From Helicobacter canis (lineage in GTDB: Bacteria > Campylobacterota > Campylobacteria > Campylobacterales > Helicobacteraceae), in NCBI RefSeq assembly GCF_900451095.1, contig NZ_UGHV01000001.1, forward strand, positions 1,302,001 through 1,366,000: a DNA stretch of 64,000 nt, given 5' to 3'. This document shows, piece by piece, positions 1 through 10,095 of this stretch. The notes under the pieces were generated by a model that saw only the letters and a program-made list of their open reading frames with translations, did no database searches and was not told the DNA's origin. Within the stretch, counting starts at the first letter, position 1, and each line of letters begins with the position of its first letter. The translations under genes were made by a program, and so were the position numbers.

Positions 1-2
1 CT

Positions 3-1190
3 AGTTTGCGCCAAAGACAGCTAGGGCTTATAGAAGAGCTGGATTCTAGAATCCACAATCAGCTAGCACACAAAGCCCCCAATCGCACAAGCACAAAATC
101 CAAAGAATTGCTACACGAGATCACCCAGATCATCGCCACACTAGATAAGCTTGTGCAGACAGATATTGCTAGGGCTTTGCTTGCTACTAAAATCGCAGAT
201 TCTCTCTACAATGCCACGCTATGGCTGCTTTTTGTCTTTGCGTTTTTGGTGAGCTTTGGGACGCTGTATTTTGCCTCTCTTGTGCTGGGCTTTGTGCGCG
301 GGGTCAATCACAAGCTCCAGCAGACAATCGATGCCCAAACAAGTGAGCTTAAGCTTACTAACCAGAATCTACAAAAAACTATCGCCTATGAGATCGAGCA
401 ATCGCGCAAAAAAGATCAAATTATGTATCAGCAAGCCCGTCTTGCCTCAATGGGTGAGATGATCCAAAATATCGCGCACCAATGGCGGCAGCCGCTTAAC
501 TCACTCATTATTCTCTTTCAAAGTTTCAAGCTTAAATATGAGCAGCAAAAGCTTACCGATGACTTTGTCGCTAAAGAGACAGAATTTGCCTTGCAGATTG
601 CCAAAAATATGTCTGATACCATTGAAAATTTCCGCAACTTTTTCCGCCCAAATCTCGCCAAAGAGAGATTTTCACTCACGCAAAGCATACAGGATTCTAT
701 CCGCTTGATTCAGCCTACTTTAGAGCAAAACAATATCGAAGTATTTTTCACTTATACGCAGGAGTTGGAGATGGTCGGCTATGAAAATGCCTTTGCCCAA
801 GTGGTGCTAAATATCATCAAAAACTCCCAAGATATTTTCACCAAAGAAGATGCCACAGATAATGCACCTGCGGGTGTGGTGCAAATCACTTTAAAGCAGC
901 TAGAGCAAAATTGTGATTCTACGCCTTTTGCTCTGCTAGAGATTATGGATAATGGCGGTGGTATCACACTTGCAGATATTGATAAAATCTTTGAGCCATA
1001 TTTCACCACAAAGCATAAGTCCATTGGCACAGGCATAGGGCTATATATGGTTAGGCAAATTGTGGAGAGACAAATGGGCGGAAGCATAGAAGCGCGCAAT
1101 GGTGCGTGGCGGTGTGAGCAAAATGGGCAGGAATTGTATGGCGCGATTTTTATGATAAGATTTCCATTATATTTTCAGCAGGATAGTTAA
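3..1190 (+). CDS. Sensor histidine kinase, C-terminal part (5' truncated by window edge)
   Basis: The reading frame is open from the first bases, so the true start lies outside the window. The visible part has a hydrophobic segment at about residues 68-97, a coiled linker, then a HisKA box (SMGEMIQNIAHQWRQPLN, phospho-acceptor His near residue 158) and a complete HATPase core: N box (NIIKNSQDIF, about 270), G1 box (DNGGGI, about 315) and G2 box (GTGIGLYM, about 342). It should autophosphorylate in response to a signal sensed by the missing N-terminal region. The stop overlaps the start of the response regulator by one base (TAATG), so the two form an operon and a cognate pair. Near the left end, TGGATTCTAGAATCCA (40-55) is an overlapping head-to-head copy of the dispersed repeat, read as DSRIH. 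The signal is unknown. Confidence 0.9.
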   Translation, partial: SLRQRQLGLIEELDSRIHNQLAHKAPNRTSTKSKELLHEITQIIATLDKLVQTDIARALLATKIADSLYNATLWLLFVFAFLVSFGTLYFASLVLGFVRGVNHKLQQTIDAQTSELKLTNQNLQKTIAYEIEQSRKKDQIMYQQARLASMGEMIQNIAHQWRQPLNSLIILFQSFKLKYEQQKLTDDFVAKETEFALQIAKNMSDTIENFRNFFRPNLAKERFSLTQSIQDSIRLIQPTLEQNNIEVFFTYTQELEMVGYENAFAQVVLNIIKNSQDIFTKEDATDNAPAGVVQITLKQLEQNCDSTPFALLEIMDNGGGITLADIDKIFEPYFTTKHKSIGTGIGLYMVRQIVERQMGGSIEARNGAWRCEQNGQELYGAIFMIRFPLYFQQDS

Positions 1191-1843
1191 TGCAAGAGTT
1201 TGCAGAATTGCGAGATTTGAGTATTTTGTATGTTGAAGACAATGATGATGTCTCGCGTGTAACAGCAATGGTGCTAGAAGACTATATGGGCAGAGTGCTA
1301 CTTGCTAAAAATGGCGCACAAGCTTTAGAGCTGTTTAATACTCATCATATTGATATTATCCTTACAGATATTCTTATGCCAAAGATGAATGGCATAGAGT
1401 TTGCACGCCTTGTGCGCCAAAGCCCTCATAATGCCAAATGCCCCATTATCATCGCCACCGCACACACAGAAGTGAGCTACTTGCTTGATGCTATAAGCTT
1501 GCAAGTTGAAGGCTATATCTTAAAGCCCCTTGATGTCAAAGAGCTGCTATCCACACTGCATAAGGCGATTTTACCCCGCCTACAAGCCCAAGAGATCCGC
1601 GATAAAAATCTCTTGCTAGGGGCGATTGCGACATTTGTGGGAGGCAAAAAGATAGAGATTATCCAATTTCTCTTCACACATTGCGATAAGGATAATATGT
1701 TTTATGGCTCGTATGAAGACATTATCGAGCAGCTCAATGTCAGCAAGCCCACGATTGTAAAGACATTTCATCAGCTTATGGAAGTAGGGCTACTTAGCAA
1801 AATCCGCAACAAAGTCTATCGTATCAATATGCCTCAGGGCTAG
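1190..1843 (+). CDS. Two-component response regulator with C-terminal winged-helix-like domain
   Basis: 217 aa. The N-terminal receiver domain shows the acidic pair in YVEDNDDVS, the phospho-acceptor Asp in ILTDILMPKMNG (about residue 60) and the conserved Lys in ILKPLD (about residue 111). The C-terminal part, from about residue 140, ends in a helix-turn-helix-like stretch (YEDIIEQLNVSKPTIVKTF) followed by a wing (KIRNKVYRINM), more like a Crp/MarR-type module than an OmpR domain, so DNA binding is inferred. It is translationally coupled to the upstream kinase. Target genes are unknown. No further gene follows in the operon. Confidence 0.88.
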   Translation: MQEFAELRDLSILYVEDNDDVSRVTAMVLEDYMGRVLLAKNGAQALELFNTHHIDIILTDILMPKMNGIEFARLVRQSPHNAKCPIIIATAHTEVSYLLDAISLQVEGYILKPLDVKELLSTLHKAILPRLQAQEIRDKNLLLGAIATFVGGKKIEIIQFLFTHCDKDNMFYGSYEDIIEQLNVSKPTIVKTFHQLMEVGLLSKIRNKVYRINMPQG

Positions 1844-2211
1844 AATCCTAAAAGCTAGAATCTATATAGGCGTATGTGGCAATAAACAAAAAAGGCTTAG
1901 AATAAATCTGTGAATGAGGTATTTATTTGAAGTTTTTAGATGGCTTTGCTCGGCGTTTGCTTGGGTGTGTCTTTGCTTAAGCAATTTTGGACAGCTTGGC
2001 TAAAAGGCAAATAATCTCTCCAATCTGGATTTTATATAGTGTATCTGCATATACAATGCGCTCTTGGCGTGTTTTTGCTAGAGTTTGTGCGATTAAATGC
2101 CAAGCGTATTTGTGCTAAGTGATAGGCTTTAGCGCATTTGTATTTGGTGTAGTTATGTCGCAAGTGGTGTTTTTGTGTATAATGTAGCTATATGCAAACA
2201 AGGGGGCAAGA
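1844..2211. other. Intergenic region upstream of the chemotaxis receptor
   Basis: No convincing gene on either strand. Just after the response regulator there are two degenerate pieces of the dispersed repeat (AGAATCC and AGAATCT words near 1845-1862). The right end holds a good -10 box and ribosome-binding site for the receptor gene. The rest shows nothing I can support. Confidence 0.6.
2178..2183 (+). promoter_or_regulatory. Probable -10 box (TATAAT) of the chemotaxis receptor gene
   Basis: A consensus TATAAT preceded by a T-rich stretch lies about 30 bases upstream of the receptor ATG. An AGGGGG ribosome-binding site follows at 2200-2205. No clear -35 is visible, which is common for Helicobacter sigma-80 promoters. 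Confidence 0.5.
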
Positions 2212-4176
2212 ATGAGCAAGATTGTAGGCAAATTGCAATTGGGGATTAACGCAAAGGTATCAATTAGCACGACATTTTTGGTGCTTGTGAGCTTTAGTGT
2301 TTTGGCGTGGTTTGTGTATTTTAATGCGCAAAAGACCATAACGCTCATTGAGTATGAGACACAAAGCAAGCAGGTCTTGCAGCTAGAAAATCTCATCAAT
2401 GTCTATATCGATGAAAAAAAGCGACTCATCAATAAGCTTGCCAAAGAGGCATTAGCAAGTGGCTTAAACGAAGCGCAAATGATCCAAAATCTCCGTTTGA
2501 TCCAAGAAGCAGGAGACTTCAATCTCTCATATATCGGCTTAGAATCTAGTGGCAGAATGCTACGAGGCAATGGCAAGCACCAATATCCACAAGATGGCTA
2601 TGATCCGCGCACGCGAAGCTGGTTTCAAATCCCTAAAAAATCCCTACAAGATGAAGTGCTAAGCGAGCCTTGGATCCAAAACTCCTATAAGATTCCGGTC
2701 TTTGGCTTTGCTTCTCCTATCATTGAAAATGGTCGCTTTATAGGGGTGGCAAGTGCGGACATCGCCCTAAAATCGCTTAATGCCTATATCCACGCACAAG
2801 ATGAAAAGATAGGTAGTCAGGGGATTATTGTCATAGATACAAATGGCAATTATGTCAGCCATAGTGATGAGGGCAAGATTTTACAAAGTGATGAGTTTGC
2901 CAAAGCGATAAAGAGTGCCTTTAGTGCTGATAAACCGACCTTTAGACTAGAATCCAGTATTGCAACTTGCAGGCTAGAGTCTCAAACGCAATGGCTGCTT
3001 TGCTCCATTATCCCAGAATCTCGCATAGCCGATGCGCTAAGTAAAAATAACAAACCCATTTTCATTATGCTCTTTATCTTTGCGCTTATTCTTGTTGTGG
3101 TTTTGTATTGTATCCTTGCGTATTTGCTAAAGCCCATTAAGCGTATCAAAAAAAGCTTGCTAGAGTTTTTTGACTTTTTGAATCACAAGCGTCCAAGCGT
3201 GCAGGCTCTTGTCTTGCGTAGTGGCGATGAGTTTCAAGAAATGGCAGAAGCCATTAGCGATAATGTCAAAACAATCCAAGCCAATATCCTAAAAGACACG
3301 CAGTCTTTGGACGACTTTTTTAAAGCGGTGGAGAGTATCAAGCAGGGGTATTTGCGCTTGCAGCTCCATACCAATGCTAGCAATCCCCAGCTAACGCAGC
3401 TTGGCGCGCTGTTTAATGAAATGCTAGCATCGCTTGATATGAATGTATCGCGTGTGCTAGAGATTCTTAACCGCTATGCTGATAATGACTTCCAAGATGG
3501 GCAATCAAGCAAGGACCTAGCCCTTGCAGGAGAGCTACAAGCGATGAATCAAGGCATAAATCATCTTGGTGAAGAAATACGGAAAATGCTTTTTACAAGT
3601 CTTGATTTTGCCAAATCGCTTAACTGCAAGGCAAAAGATCTTGAAGAATCTGTCCAAGCCCTAACGACAAGCACACAGCGGCAGGCGGATTCTCTAGGAA
3701 AGACCACAGAGGTAGTAAGAGAGATCACAGAATCTATGCAGGGCATTGATAGCAAAGCCCAAGAAGTAATCCAGCAAGGCGAGGATATCAAAAAGATTCT
3801 AGGCTTTATCGCTGAAATCGCCGACCAGACTAATTTGCTAGCCCTAAATGCTGCCATAGAAGCAGCAAGAGCAGGGGAGCACGGCAGAGGCTTTGCAGTC
3901 GTTGCCGATGAAGTAAGAAATCTCGCTGAACGCACGCAAAAAAGCCTAGGCGAGATCGGAGCTAGTGTGAATCTTCTGGCACAAAGTATCAATGAGATGG
4001 GCGAGTCGATCCGAGCGCAGATGGATAGTGTCGAGCATATCAACGATAGCATTGCCCAGCTAGAAGAGACCACCCAGCACAATGCCCAAACCGCAAGCAA
4101 AACACAAGAAATTAGCCTAGGGATCGAAGAGATCGCGCAAGATATTTTGCAAGATGCTAATAAAAAGAAATTTTAG
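2212..4176 (+). CDS. Methyl-accepting chemotaxis protein (transmembrane receptor)
   Basis: 654 aa. A short cytoplasmic N-terminus is followed by TM1 (about residues 16-36), a periplasmic sensor region to about 280 with Cache-like features ([18 protein letters not shown]), TM2 (about 282-307), a HAMP-like linker, and a cytoplasmic signalling domain. The conserved hairpin is clear near 530-577: [20 protein letters not shown] followed by [20 protein letters not shown]. It should pass ligand occupancy to CheA/CheW. The ligand cannot be read from sequence, although a Cache domain suggests small organic or amino acids. The start is supported by the AGGGGG box. It stands alone, with no che genes beside it. 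Confidence 0.95.
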   Translation: MSKIVGKLQLGINAKVSISTTFLVLVSFSVLAWFVYFNAQKTITLIEYETQSKQVLQLENLINVYIDEKKRLINKLAKEALASGLNEAQMIQNLRLIQEAGDFNLSYIGLESSGRMLRGNGKHQYPQDGYDPRTRSWFQIPKKSLQDEVLSEPWIQNSYKIPVFGFASPIIENGRFIGVASADIALKSLNAYIHAQDEKIGSQGIIVIDTNGNYVSHSDEGKILQSDEFAKAIKSAFSADKPTFRLESSIATCRLESQTQWLLCSIIPESRIADALSKNNKPIFIMLFIFALILVVVLYCILAYLLKPIKRIKKSLLEFFDFLNHKRPSVQALVLRSGDEFQEMAEAISDNVKTIQANILKDTQSLDDFFKAVESIKQGYLRLQLHTNASNPQLTQLGALFNEMLASLDMNVSRVLEILNRYADNDFQDGQSSKDLALAGELQAMNQGINHLGEEIRKMLFTSLDFAKSLNCKAKDLEESVQALTTSTQRQADSLGKTTEVVREITESMQGIDSKAQEVIQQGEDIKKILGFIAEIADQTNLLALNAAIEAARAGEHGRGFAVVADEVRNLAERTQKSLGEIGASVNLLAQSINEMGESIRAQMDSVEHINDSIAQLEETTQHNAQTASKTQEISLGIEEIAQDILQDANKKKF

Positions 4177-4299
4177 ATTCTAGGTAATCCTATTGCGATA
4201 TGGGAGATTAAGCGATGTGGGTAAATTTATCTAGGTGCGTATAGTTGCTAGCAATGTGAGCCGACTAAAGCGCACGAGCGCACGCTAGTTGCTGCTTGG

Positions 4300-5289
4300 C
4301 TAATTACTATTTGGCGTGGGGGTAGCTTGTGGCTCTTTGATTTTGTTGTTTTTTAGGACTTTGCCATAGCTTAAGGATACACCGATGAAAAGATTGCTTG
4401 CTGGCTTGTTGATATAGCGACCTTTTAGGAGATAGAAGCTTATAAATGGTGAAATGGTGAAGCTGTTCCACAGGGTTGTATCAAGGCGGAGATTGCATTC
4501 TAGCTCGTGCTCTGGGTTGCGTAGATTGGGGTAGTTGTTGATAATATAGTAGCGGTAGTTTAGCAGCGAGCTAAACTGCACGCCCTCGCGTAGCATACGC
4601 TTAAGCGATAGTCCTGTCTCCACGCCCATAGATTCTATGAGATTATGCACATCGCTAAAATCTTCTTCGCCAAAGAGATTGAGCTTGAGATTCTCAACAT
4701 ATTTGCCATCAAAGAGCCTAACCCCAGCGGCAAAGCGAAAAAACTTCTTGCGATATGGGAGATTAGGCGATGGGGTGAATTCACCTTGTAGGCTTAGCTG
4801 GGCATAAGGACCAATCTCGCCACCGCCGATTTTATCTAGCTTCCAGATCCTTTGTGTATATCCCGTGGAAAATAGGATTCTATCAAGTGTTTTGTTTTTT
4901 AAGCGTTTTTTGGGTGATAAAAAGACCATTGTCTCGCCGTATTCTGCAAGGAGAGAGTTAAAAAACACAAAGCGTTTGGAGTAGTAATCCGCCAGCACAT
5001 AGCCATAAAATTGCATTATCAGCTGAGAATCACCACTAAGGCGACTATTGGCAAATTGCGCATAGGGGTCTTGATTGGTGATTTTAGTCGAAGAAAAATT
5101 GACAGAAACGCGCGTTAGATCAACTAGCCAGCCTTCTCGCTCTATATCTATATCTAGCTTCTTGTTTGCAGGATTGGCGTGTGCATAGAGACCACACGCC
5201 AAGCATAGTGCAAAAAGCTTAGGCAGACTATTTGGAATTTGGGATATGGTGCGAGAAATTTGAAATATGTTTGATAAGATTTTTTTCAT
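4300..5289 (-). CDS. Putative outer-membrane beta-barrel protein
   Basis: 329 aa from the ATG (a TTG lies one codon upstream). The N-terminal 40 residues hold a basic then hydrophobic stretch (LPKLFALCLACGLYAHA) that looks like a signal peptide. The rest alternates polar and aromatic residues in short strands (QLIMQFYGYVLADYY, FTISPFISFYLL, LFIGVSLSYGKVL), as in outer-membrane barrels. The family is not recognised. The start lies about 60 bases inside the 3' end of the HDOD gene in another frame, suggesting coupled translation. The last ten residues are low-complexity (TPTPNSN). Confidence 0.7.
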   Translation of the reverse strand: MKKILSNIFQISRTISQIPNSLPKLFALCLACGLYAHANPANKKLDIDIEREGWLVDLTRVSVNFSSTKITNQDPYAQFANSRLSGDSQLIMQFYGYVLADYYSKRFVFFNSLLAEYGETMVFLSPKKRLKNKTLDRILFSTGYTQRIWKLDKIGGGEIGPYAQLSLQGEFTPSPNLPYRKKFFRFAAGVRLFDGKYVENLKLNLFGEEDFSDVHNLIESMGVETGLSLKRMLREGVQFSSLLNYRYYIINNYPNLRNPEHELECNLRLDTTLWNSFTISPFISFYLLKGRYINKPASNLFIGVSLSYGKVLKNNKIKEPQATPTPNSN

Positions 5290-6079
5290 CAAAGATCACA
5301 TCTTGCTGGGCGGCTTCTTTGACAAGGGCTAGGGCTTCATTAGTATTGTAGTCATTGCCCCCTTCATAAGGCTCAAAAATACGATTAGTAATCGCTAGGG
5401 CATACGCATTTTTCTTGATACTTGGCGGTGCAGAGTGTGGATTGATCGCATAGACAACAGTCTGGATCAAGACTTCATCAAATTTCCAATGATCAAAGCA
5501 GTAAGCTAGGAATGAAATATGATCGACACCGAAGAATTCTTGCTCGATTAGCGCGATATTTTTAAAGTCATTTGCTTTAAGCGCATCGCGGAATTCTTTG
5601 TCTTTTTTGGATCGAATAAGCACACTTGAGAAAAGGATCATACCAAGCCGCAAGAGCATAGCGCACGGGATCAAGGTTTGAGAGAGCTTGCGGTCTTCTT
5701 CATTGAGCCAATTTGAGATGAAATCTACTTCTTTAGAGCAAGTGCCTATGAAGATATTTGTATCAAGTCCATAGGGGCTGACATTGATTTTGATCCTAGA
5801 GCGCAGAGAATCTGCCATTACGATATTTTTGACATTTTCTATCCCAAGTAATGCGATGACTTGGTTGATCGTGGAGATTTCTTGAGAGAATCCATAGTAA
5901 GCAGAATTTGCAGTTTTGAGCAGATTGGCAGTAGCTAGTGGGTCTTTGGAGATAATATCCACCACACCTTTTATCTCTATTTTTGATCCCTTTTCATCGA
6001 TATAATCGCGCAATTTGATCACTGTGTTAGGCAAGGGGGGGAGATTTTGCTCTATGAGTGTTAGAAGTATATCATTCAT
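5228..6079 (-). CDS. HDOD-domain protein
   Basis: 283 aa. The N-terminal half has the HDOD signature pattern: LPPLPNTVIKLRDYI, SKDPLATANLLKTANSAYYG and ISTINQVIALLGIENVKNIV. HDOD domains resemble HD phosphohydrolases but lack the metal-binding residues and act in signalling. In Campylobacter and Helicobacter such proteins are linked to motility and chemotaxis (established for relatives, inferred here). The start has an AAGGAT box 7 bases upstream. The gene overlaps the following outer-membrane protein gene. Confidence 0.88.
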   Translation of the reverse strand: MNDILLTLIEQNLPPLPNTVIKLRDYIDEKGSKIEIKGVVDIISKDPLATANLLKTANSAYYGFSQEISTINQVIALLGIENVKNIVMADSLRSRIKINVSPYGLDTNIFIGTCSKEVDFISNWLNEEDRKLSQTLIPCAMLLRLGMILFSSVLIRSKKDKEFRDALKANDFKNIALIEQEFFGVDHISFLAYCFDHWKFDEVLIQTVVYAINPHSAPPSIKKNAYALAITNRIFEPYEGGNDYNTNEALALVKEAAQQDVIFDEKNLIKHISNFSHHIPNSK

Positions 6080-6305
6080 TCACATATCCTTATTGGGTAT
6101 AAACTCCACTAGAATGAAGCCTTGTTTGCGGTCTCCATTCTATCCAAAATTTATTTGGTTTGTGGTTAATGCGCTAAATATTTGCGCGGTAGCCTTGCTG
6201 CGATACTTATAGTGTAAATCGACTAAAACTACAAGGAATCAAATAAGAATCTAAGCTAAATAAAGGTATCTTTTATAATCTATTTTAATATATTGGTTTG
6301 TTCTT

Positions 6306-7979
6306 ATGGAGATGATTTCACTTATTATTGTCGCTGGGCTTGGGCTGTCGATTATGCTTAATCTCGCGCTTAAATACTTCGATATTCCAGCGATCATTGG
6401 CTATATTGTTACGGGCGTGTTGATTGTCTATATCTTTGACATTCGTGGTAATGACATACTTACAGATGTAGCGGAGTTTGGGATTGTTTTTTTGATGTTT
6501 ATGATCGGGCTAGAATTTAGCTTTGATCGCCTAAAATCTATGCGCCAAGAGGTGCTGACATTTGGGATCTTGCAAGTATGCATCACAACTTGTGCCTTTT
6601 TGCTTGTTAATTACTATGTGCTTGGATTCTCCTTTGTTTTCTCGCTTGTGGTGAGTATGGGCTTCTCGCTGTCTTCTACGACCATTGTCCTTAGCCACTA
6701 TGAAGCAAATAGGCAGCTTGATACATCATTTGGCAAAAATGCCGTGGGGATTTTGATTATGCAAGATATTGCTGTGATCCCGATTTTGCTGATTCTAGCC
6801 ATTATGACAGATTCTCAAGCATCGCTAGGAGATATGCTTATCAAAACTTTCATTTCAGGCGTGCTAGTCCTAGCACTTTTGCTAATCCCGGGGCGGTGGC
6901 TGGCAGTGCGTATGCTCTCGCGTGCTGCGCGTGCTAAGACCAATGAGCTATTTATGGCAAGCGTGCTATTTCTAGTGCTAGGCTCCGCGCTTTTGGCACA
7001 TAGCTTTGGCTTTTCTATGTCACTTGGCGCATTTATCGCTGGTATGAGTATTTCTAAGACACGATTCCGCTATCAAGTGCAATCAGATTTGTCGCATTTC
7101 AAAGACATTTTTCTTGGGTTGTTTTTTGTTACCGTGGGCTTGCAGATTGATGTGGATTTTTTAATGCAGGAGTTTTTTGCTCTTATGTTGGCATTAGCTC
7201 TTGTTATGGTGTTTAAAACAGCGGTTGTGTATTGGATTTTGCGGTGGTTTCGCAGCTATCAAAGTGCGCTTAAAACCGCTCTTTCGCTCTGTCAAATCGG
7301 GGAGTTTTCTTTCGCTATTTTTCTTATGGCAAATCGGGAAAATATCTTTGCCGAGCGCATTAGCGGCGGGCTATTTGGCGCGCTAGAAGATGCTGGGATC
7401 ATTAGCTTTGGTGATGGGGATATTTATCAGTTTTTCGTGCTTATGGTAACTTTTTCAATGATTGCCACGCCATTTATCTTGAAGTATTTAGATCCTATTT
7501 GTGCCTTTGTGCTTAAACAAAAGCTAGCCCAATCTCACGCAAGTGATGAGCTTGCACAAATCCCAAGTGATTTGAAAAATGGGCATATTATCGTGGTGGG
7601 CTATGGGGAGTTTGGGATAGAGGTGGTGGATTTGCTAAAGCAAGCGGGCAAGACTTATGTCGCAGTGGATTCTGATGGTGAGCGCGTGGAGCTTGGGCTT
7701 AAGCTTCAAGATCGCGTAGTCTATGGCAATATCAAGCAAGTGGAGTTTCTCAAACTGCTAAAGCCCAAAGATGCGCAATGTATGATCCTAGCTATCGATG
7801 ATGCAGAGACAATTAAGGATATTTGCGATGAGGTGCTAGACTTTGACCCACATATCCCCATCATCGCAAAAGTGGATTCTAGGGAAGTGCAAGCAAGCTT
7901 AGATGCCATTGATGTGATCAACTTCAACTCCCGCACAGAGATCGCAAAGCTCCTAGTGCAAAAGGCAGTGGAGTTCTAG
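6306..7979 (+). CDS. Kef/CPA2-type cation:proton antiporter with TrkA-N (RCK) domain
   Basis: 557 aa. About twelve hydrophobic segments span residues 1-400 with CPA2 motifs (IPAIIGYIVTGVLI, FMIGLEF, MQDIAVIPILLI, LGAFIAGMSIS, FFVTVGLQID). From about residue 425 there is a cytosolic Rossmann fold with GYGEFG followed by VAVDSDGERVELG, the NAD(H)-binding TrkA-N module that gates such transporters. It probably exports K+ or Na+ against protons at the inner membrane. The ATG at 6306 has a second in-frame ATG at 6312. KVDSRE near the C-terminus is encoded by the dispersed 15-bp repeat word. Confidence 0.92.
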   Translation: MEMISLIIVAGLGLSIMLNLALKYFDIPAIIGYIVTGVLIVYIFDIRGNDILTDVAEFGIVFLMFMIGLEFSFDRLKSMRQEVLTFGILQVCITTCAFLLVNYYVLGFSFVFSLVVSMGFSLSSTTIVLSHYEANRQLDTSFGKNAVGILIMQDIAVIPILLILAIMTDSQASLGDMLIKTFISGVLVLALLLIPGRWLAVRMLSRAARAKTNELFMASVLFLVLGSALLAHSFGFSMSLGAFIAGMSISKTRFRYQVQSDLSHFKDIFLGLFFVTVGLQIDVDFLMQEFFALMLALALVMVFKTAVVYWILRWFRSYQSALKTALSLCQIGEFSFAIFLMANRENIFAERISGGLFGALEDAGIISFGDGDIYQFFVLMVTFSMIATPFILKYLDPICAFVLKQKLAQSHASDELAQIPSDLKNGHIIVVGYGEFGIEVVDLLKQAGKTYVAVDSDGERVELGLKLQDRVVYGNIKQVEFLKLLKPKDAQCMILAIDDAETIKDICDEVLDFDPHIPIIAKVDSREVQASLDAIDVINFNSRTEIAKLLVQKAVEF

Positions 7980-8154
7980 ACTGCGTTTTGGTATCGCGCT
8001 TTGGCATTGTGAGAAGTTAGTGCGACTTTGCGGATAAGGTATAGCTTTTTAGCAATCACAAAATCCACGCCCTTTGCCCTAGAATCCTTGGGAGAGCAAC
8101 CGCAGCTAGAGCTGTGAGCATTGAAAAGGCGTAATGATCCATAGCATAGAATCT

Positions 8155-8180
8155 AGTTTGCAAAAGTGGATTCTAGTCCT
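8155..8180. repeat. Dispersed repeat copy between the antiporter and pseudouridine synthase genes
   Basis: An AAAAGTGGATTCTAG copy of the 15-bp word sits between the convergent ends of the antiporter (+) and pseudouridine synthase (-) genes, preceded by a degenerate AGAATCTAG half. The other 200 bases of this gap show no gene. Confidence 0.7.
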
Positions 8181-8240
8181 ACACGCGTGATCTTAGCTTG
8201 CGATCTTTGGGTAGTCATCTTGCAAGTTGTAAAAAGGGCT

Positions 8241-9008
8241 TTAAACATTAGGGTGAGAGTCTTTAAGAAATGCTCGCAAGCTTTTATACTCATCTTTGCT
8301 AAAATACCGCCATTTGCCCACAGGCAGGGCATTAAGCCTAGCAAAGCCATAGCGCACACGGCGCAAATCAAGCACGCTTGCCTTAAAATAGCCAAAAAAC
8401 CGCCGCAGCTCTCTATTGCGCCCTTCTTGGATCACGACCTTAAGTCGCGATAGCGTGGGGGTGCTTTTGATAATCTGCCACGAGATAAATGGCGCAAACT
8501 CCATTGCCACAATCTCACTATGGCTATGCCCGCCGCGCCTAGCATCGCTGGCTTTAAGCCCATTTTCCATAGCTTCTAGCATTGCTTGAGTTATGGGCTT
8601 GTCGATTTTGATGATGTATTCTCGCTCGAGGTTGCTATGCATAAGCGCGCTAACAATGCTCTTAGAATCCCCTAAGATAAGCAGCCCTTCACTTGAAAAA
8701 TCTAGCCGCCCCACAGGGATAAATGCGCGAAATCTGGATTCTAGGCTATCATAGATCACTCTCCTTGCGCGATCATCGCGCTTGCTTACAAGCTCACCTT
8801 TGGGCTTATGGTAGATGATAAATGTATAATCATCAGCCTTTTTGGGCTTTAGCTGCTTGCCATCGATGAAGATCTTGTCATCTTTGGTGATCATCGCGCC
8901 TAGCTGGGCTTTTTGGCGATTGATACGCACGCGCCCTTGGGCGATGAGCGAGTCGGCTTCTCGGCGTGAGTGTGCGCTATTGTGCGCGATAAAGGTATTT
9001 AGTCGCAT
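8241..9008 (-). CDS. RsuA/RluB-family pseudouridine synthase
   Basis: 255 aa. An N-terminal S4 RNA-binding domain (residues 1-60: [29 protein letters not shown]) is followed by the pseudouridine synthase fold with the catalytic motif [15 protein letters not shown] near residue 98, and the C-terminal [13 protein letters not shown] motif. The family isomerises a uridine in 16S or 23S rRNA; 23S (RluB-like) is more likely given length, but the target is not decidable here. It overlaps the end of hemB by 10 bases, so it is co-transcribed with it. Confidence 0.9.
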   Translation of the reverse strand: MRLNTFIAHNSAHSRREADSLIAQGRVRINRQKAQLGAMITKDDKIFIDGKQLKPKKADDYTFIIYHKPKGELVSKRDDRARRVIYDSLESRFRAFIPVGRLDFSSEGLLILGDSKSIVSALMHSNLEREYIIKIDKPITQAMLEAMENGLKASDARRGGHSHSEIVAMEFAPFISWQIIKSTPTLSRLKVVIQEGRNRELRRFFGYFKASVLDLRRVRYGFARLNALPVGKWRYFSKDEYKSLRAFLKDSHPNV

Positions 9009-10018
9009 AAGCCTAGTAGAATCGCTTCTTTGGCGTGGTAGCTTATGATGATGTCTGCGCCCGCGCGTTTGAAGCTTAGGAGATTTTCTTCTAGCACACG
9101 CTCATAATCGATAATTCCGGCTTTTTGCGCACATTTTAGCATTGCATATTCTCCGCTGACATTGTAGATAGCAATGGGAGCTAGCGTGGCTTGTGCTATA
9201 TCGCGCACAATGTCTAAAAACGCTAAAGCGGGCTTTACCATCAAAATATCCGCGCCTTCTTGCGCATCAAGCAGGCTCTCAAGCAGGGCTTCTTTGGCAT
9301 TGGCAATATCTTGCTGATAGCTTCTGCGATCGCCAAAGCTTGGGGCAGATTCTGCTACATCGCGGAATGGTCCATAATACGCGCTAGCAAATTTGGTGGA
9401 GTAGCTCATTATAGGGATATGCGCAAAGCCGCTAGAATCTAATGCCGCGCGTATGGCTCGCACCATTTGATCCATAGAGGCACTTGGGGCGATCATATCT
9501 GCACCTGCTTGGGCTAGAGTGATAGCCTGCTTTGCTAGAATCCGTAAAGTCGCGTCATTATCCACGCTACCTAGCCTTTCATCAAGTATGCCACAATGCC
9601 CGTGGCTGGTGTATTCACAAAAGCATAAATCCACAACCACAAGCAGCTCTGGGCAGGCGATTTTAATCGCAGCAATAGCGCGGCAGACAATGCTATCAGG
9701 CTGCAAGGCGTGGCTACCTTGAGCGTCTTTGTCCTTAGGGATACCAAAAAGCACTATGCCTAAAATCCCAAGCTTAGCCACCTCCTCGCACTCTTTTACA
9801 AGCGTGTCGATACTCATTTGATATACGCCCGGCATAGAAGCAATCTCGCGCTTAATCTGCTTCCCCTCGCACACAAACAAGGGCAGAAGAAAATCGCTTT
9901 TATGCAGGCGATTTTGACGCACAAGAGCGCGTAAGGCGGGATTATAGCGCAAGCGGCGCGGACGCAAAAAAGTGGATTCTAGGCTGTGGGGTTTGGCGGA
10001 TGTAGGTGGTGGTGTCAT
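8999..10018 (-). CDS. hemB: Delta-aminolevulinic acid dehydratase (porphobilinogen synthase)
   Basis: 339 aa. Condenses two 5-aminolevulinate molecules to porphobilinogen in haem synthesis. Both Schiff-base lysines are visible: [16 protein letters not shown] (Lys near 209) and [12 protein letters not shown] (Lys near 261). The metal-site cysteines are in [15 protein letters not shown]. The N-terminus is about 15 residues longer than in typical HemB and reads SLESTF, a translated copy of the dispersed repeat. An AAGG box precedes the ATG. It is the first gene of a two-gene unit with the pseudouridine synthase. Confidence 0.97.
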   Translation of the reverse strand: MTPPPTSAKPHSLESTFLRPRRLRYNPALRALVRQNRLHKSDFLLPLFVCEGKQIKREIASMPGVYQMSIDTLVKECEEVAKLGILGIVLFGIPKDKDAQGSHALQPDSIVCRAIAAIKIACPELLVVVDLCFCEYTSHGHCGILDERLGSVDNDATLRILAKQAITLAQAGADMIAPSASMDQMVRAIRAALDSSGFAHIPIMSYSTKFASAYYGPFRDVAESAPSFGDRRSYQQDIANAKEALLESLLDAQEGADILMVKPALAFLDIVRDIAQATLAPIAIYNVSGEYAMLKCAQKAGIIDYERVLEENLLSFKRAGADIIISYHAKEAILLGLCD

Positions 10019-10095
10019 ATTGAGCCTTGCATAGATTAAATGTGGTAATATAGCACTGCTTTTATAAAAATATTGTAAAGATTTGGGGCTAGGCT

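Noticed and set aside
6030-6042. Run of seven G near the HDOD start as a phase-variation tract
   Set aside because: Seven bases is short for slippage and the run encodes conserved LPPLPN residues.
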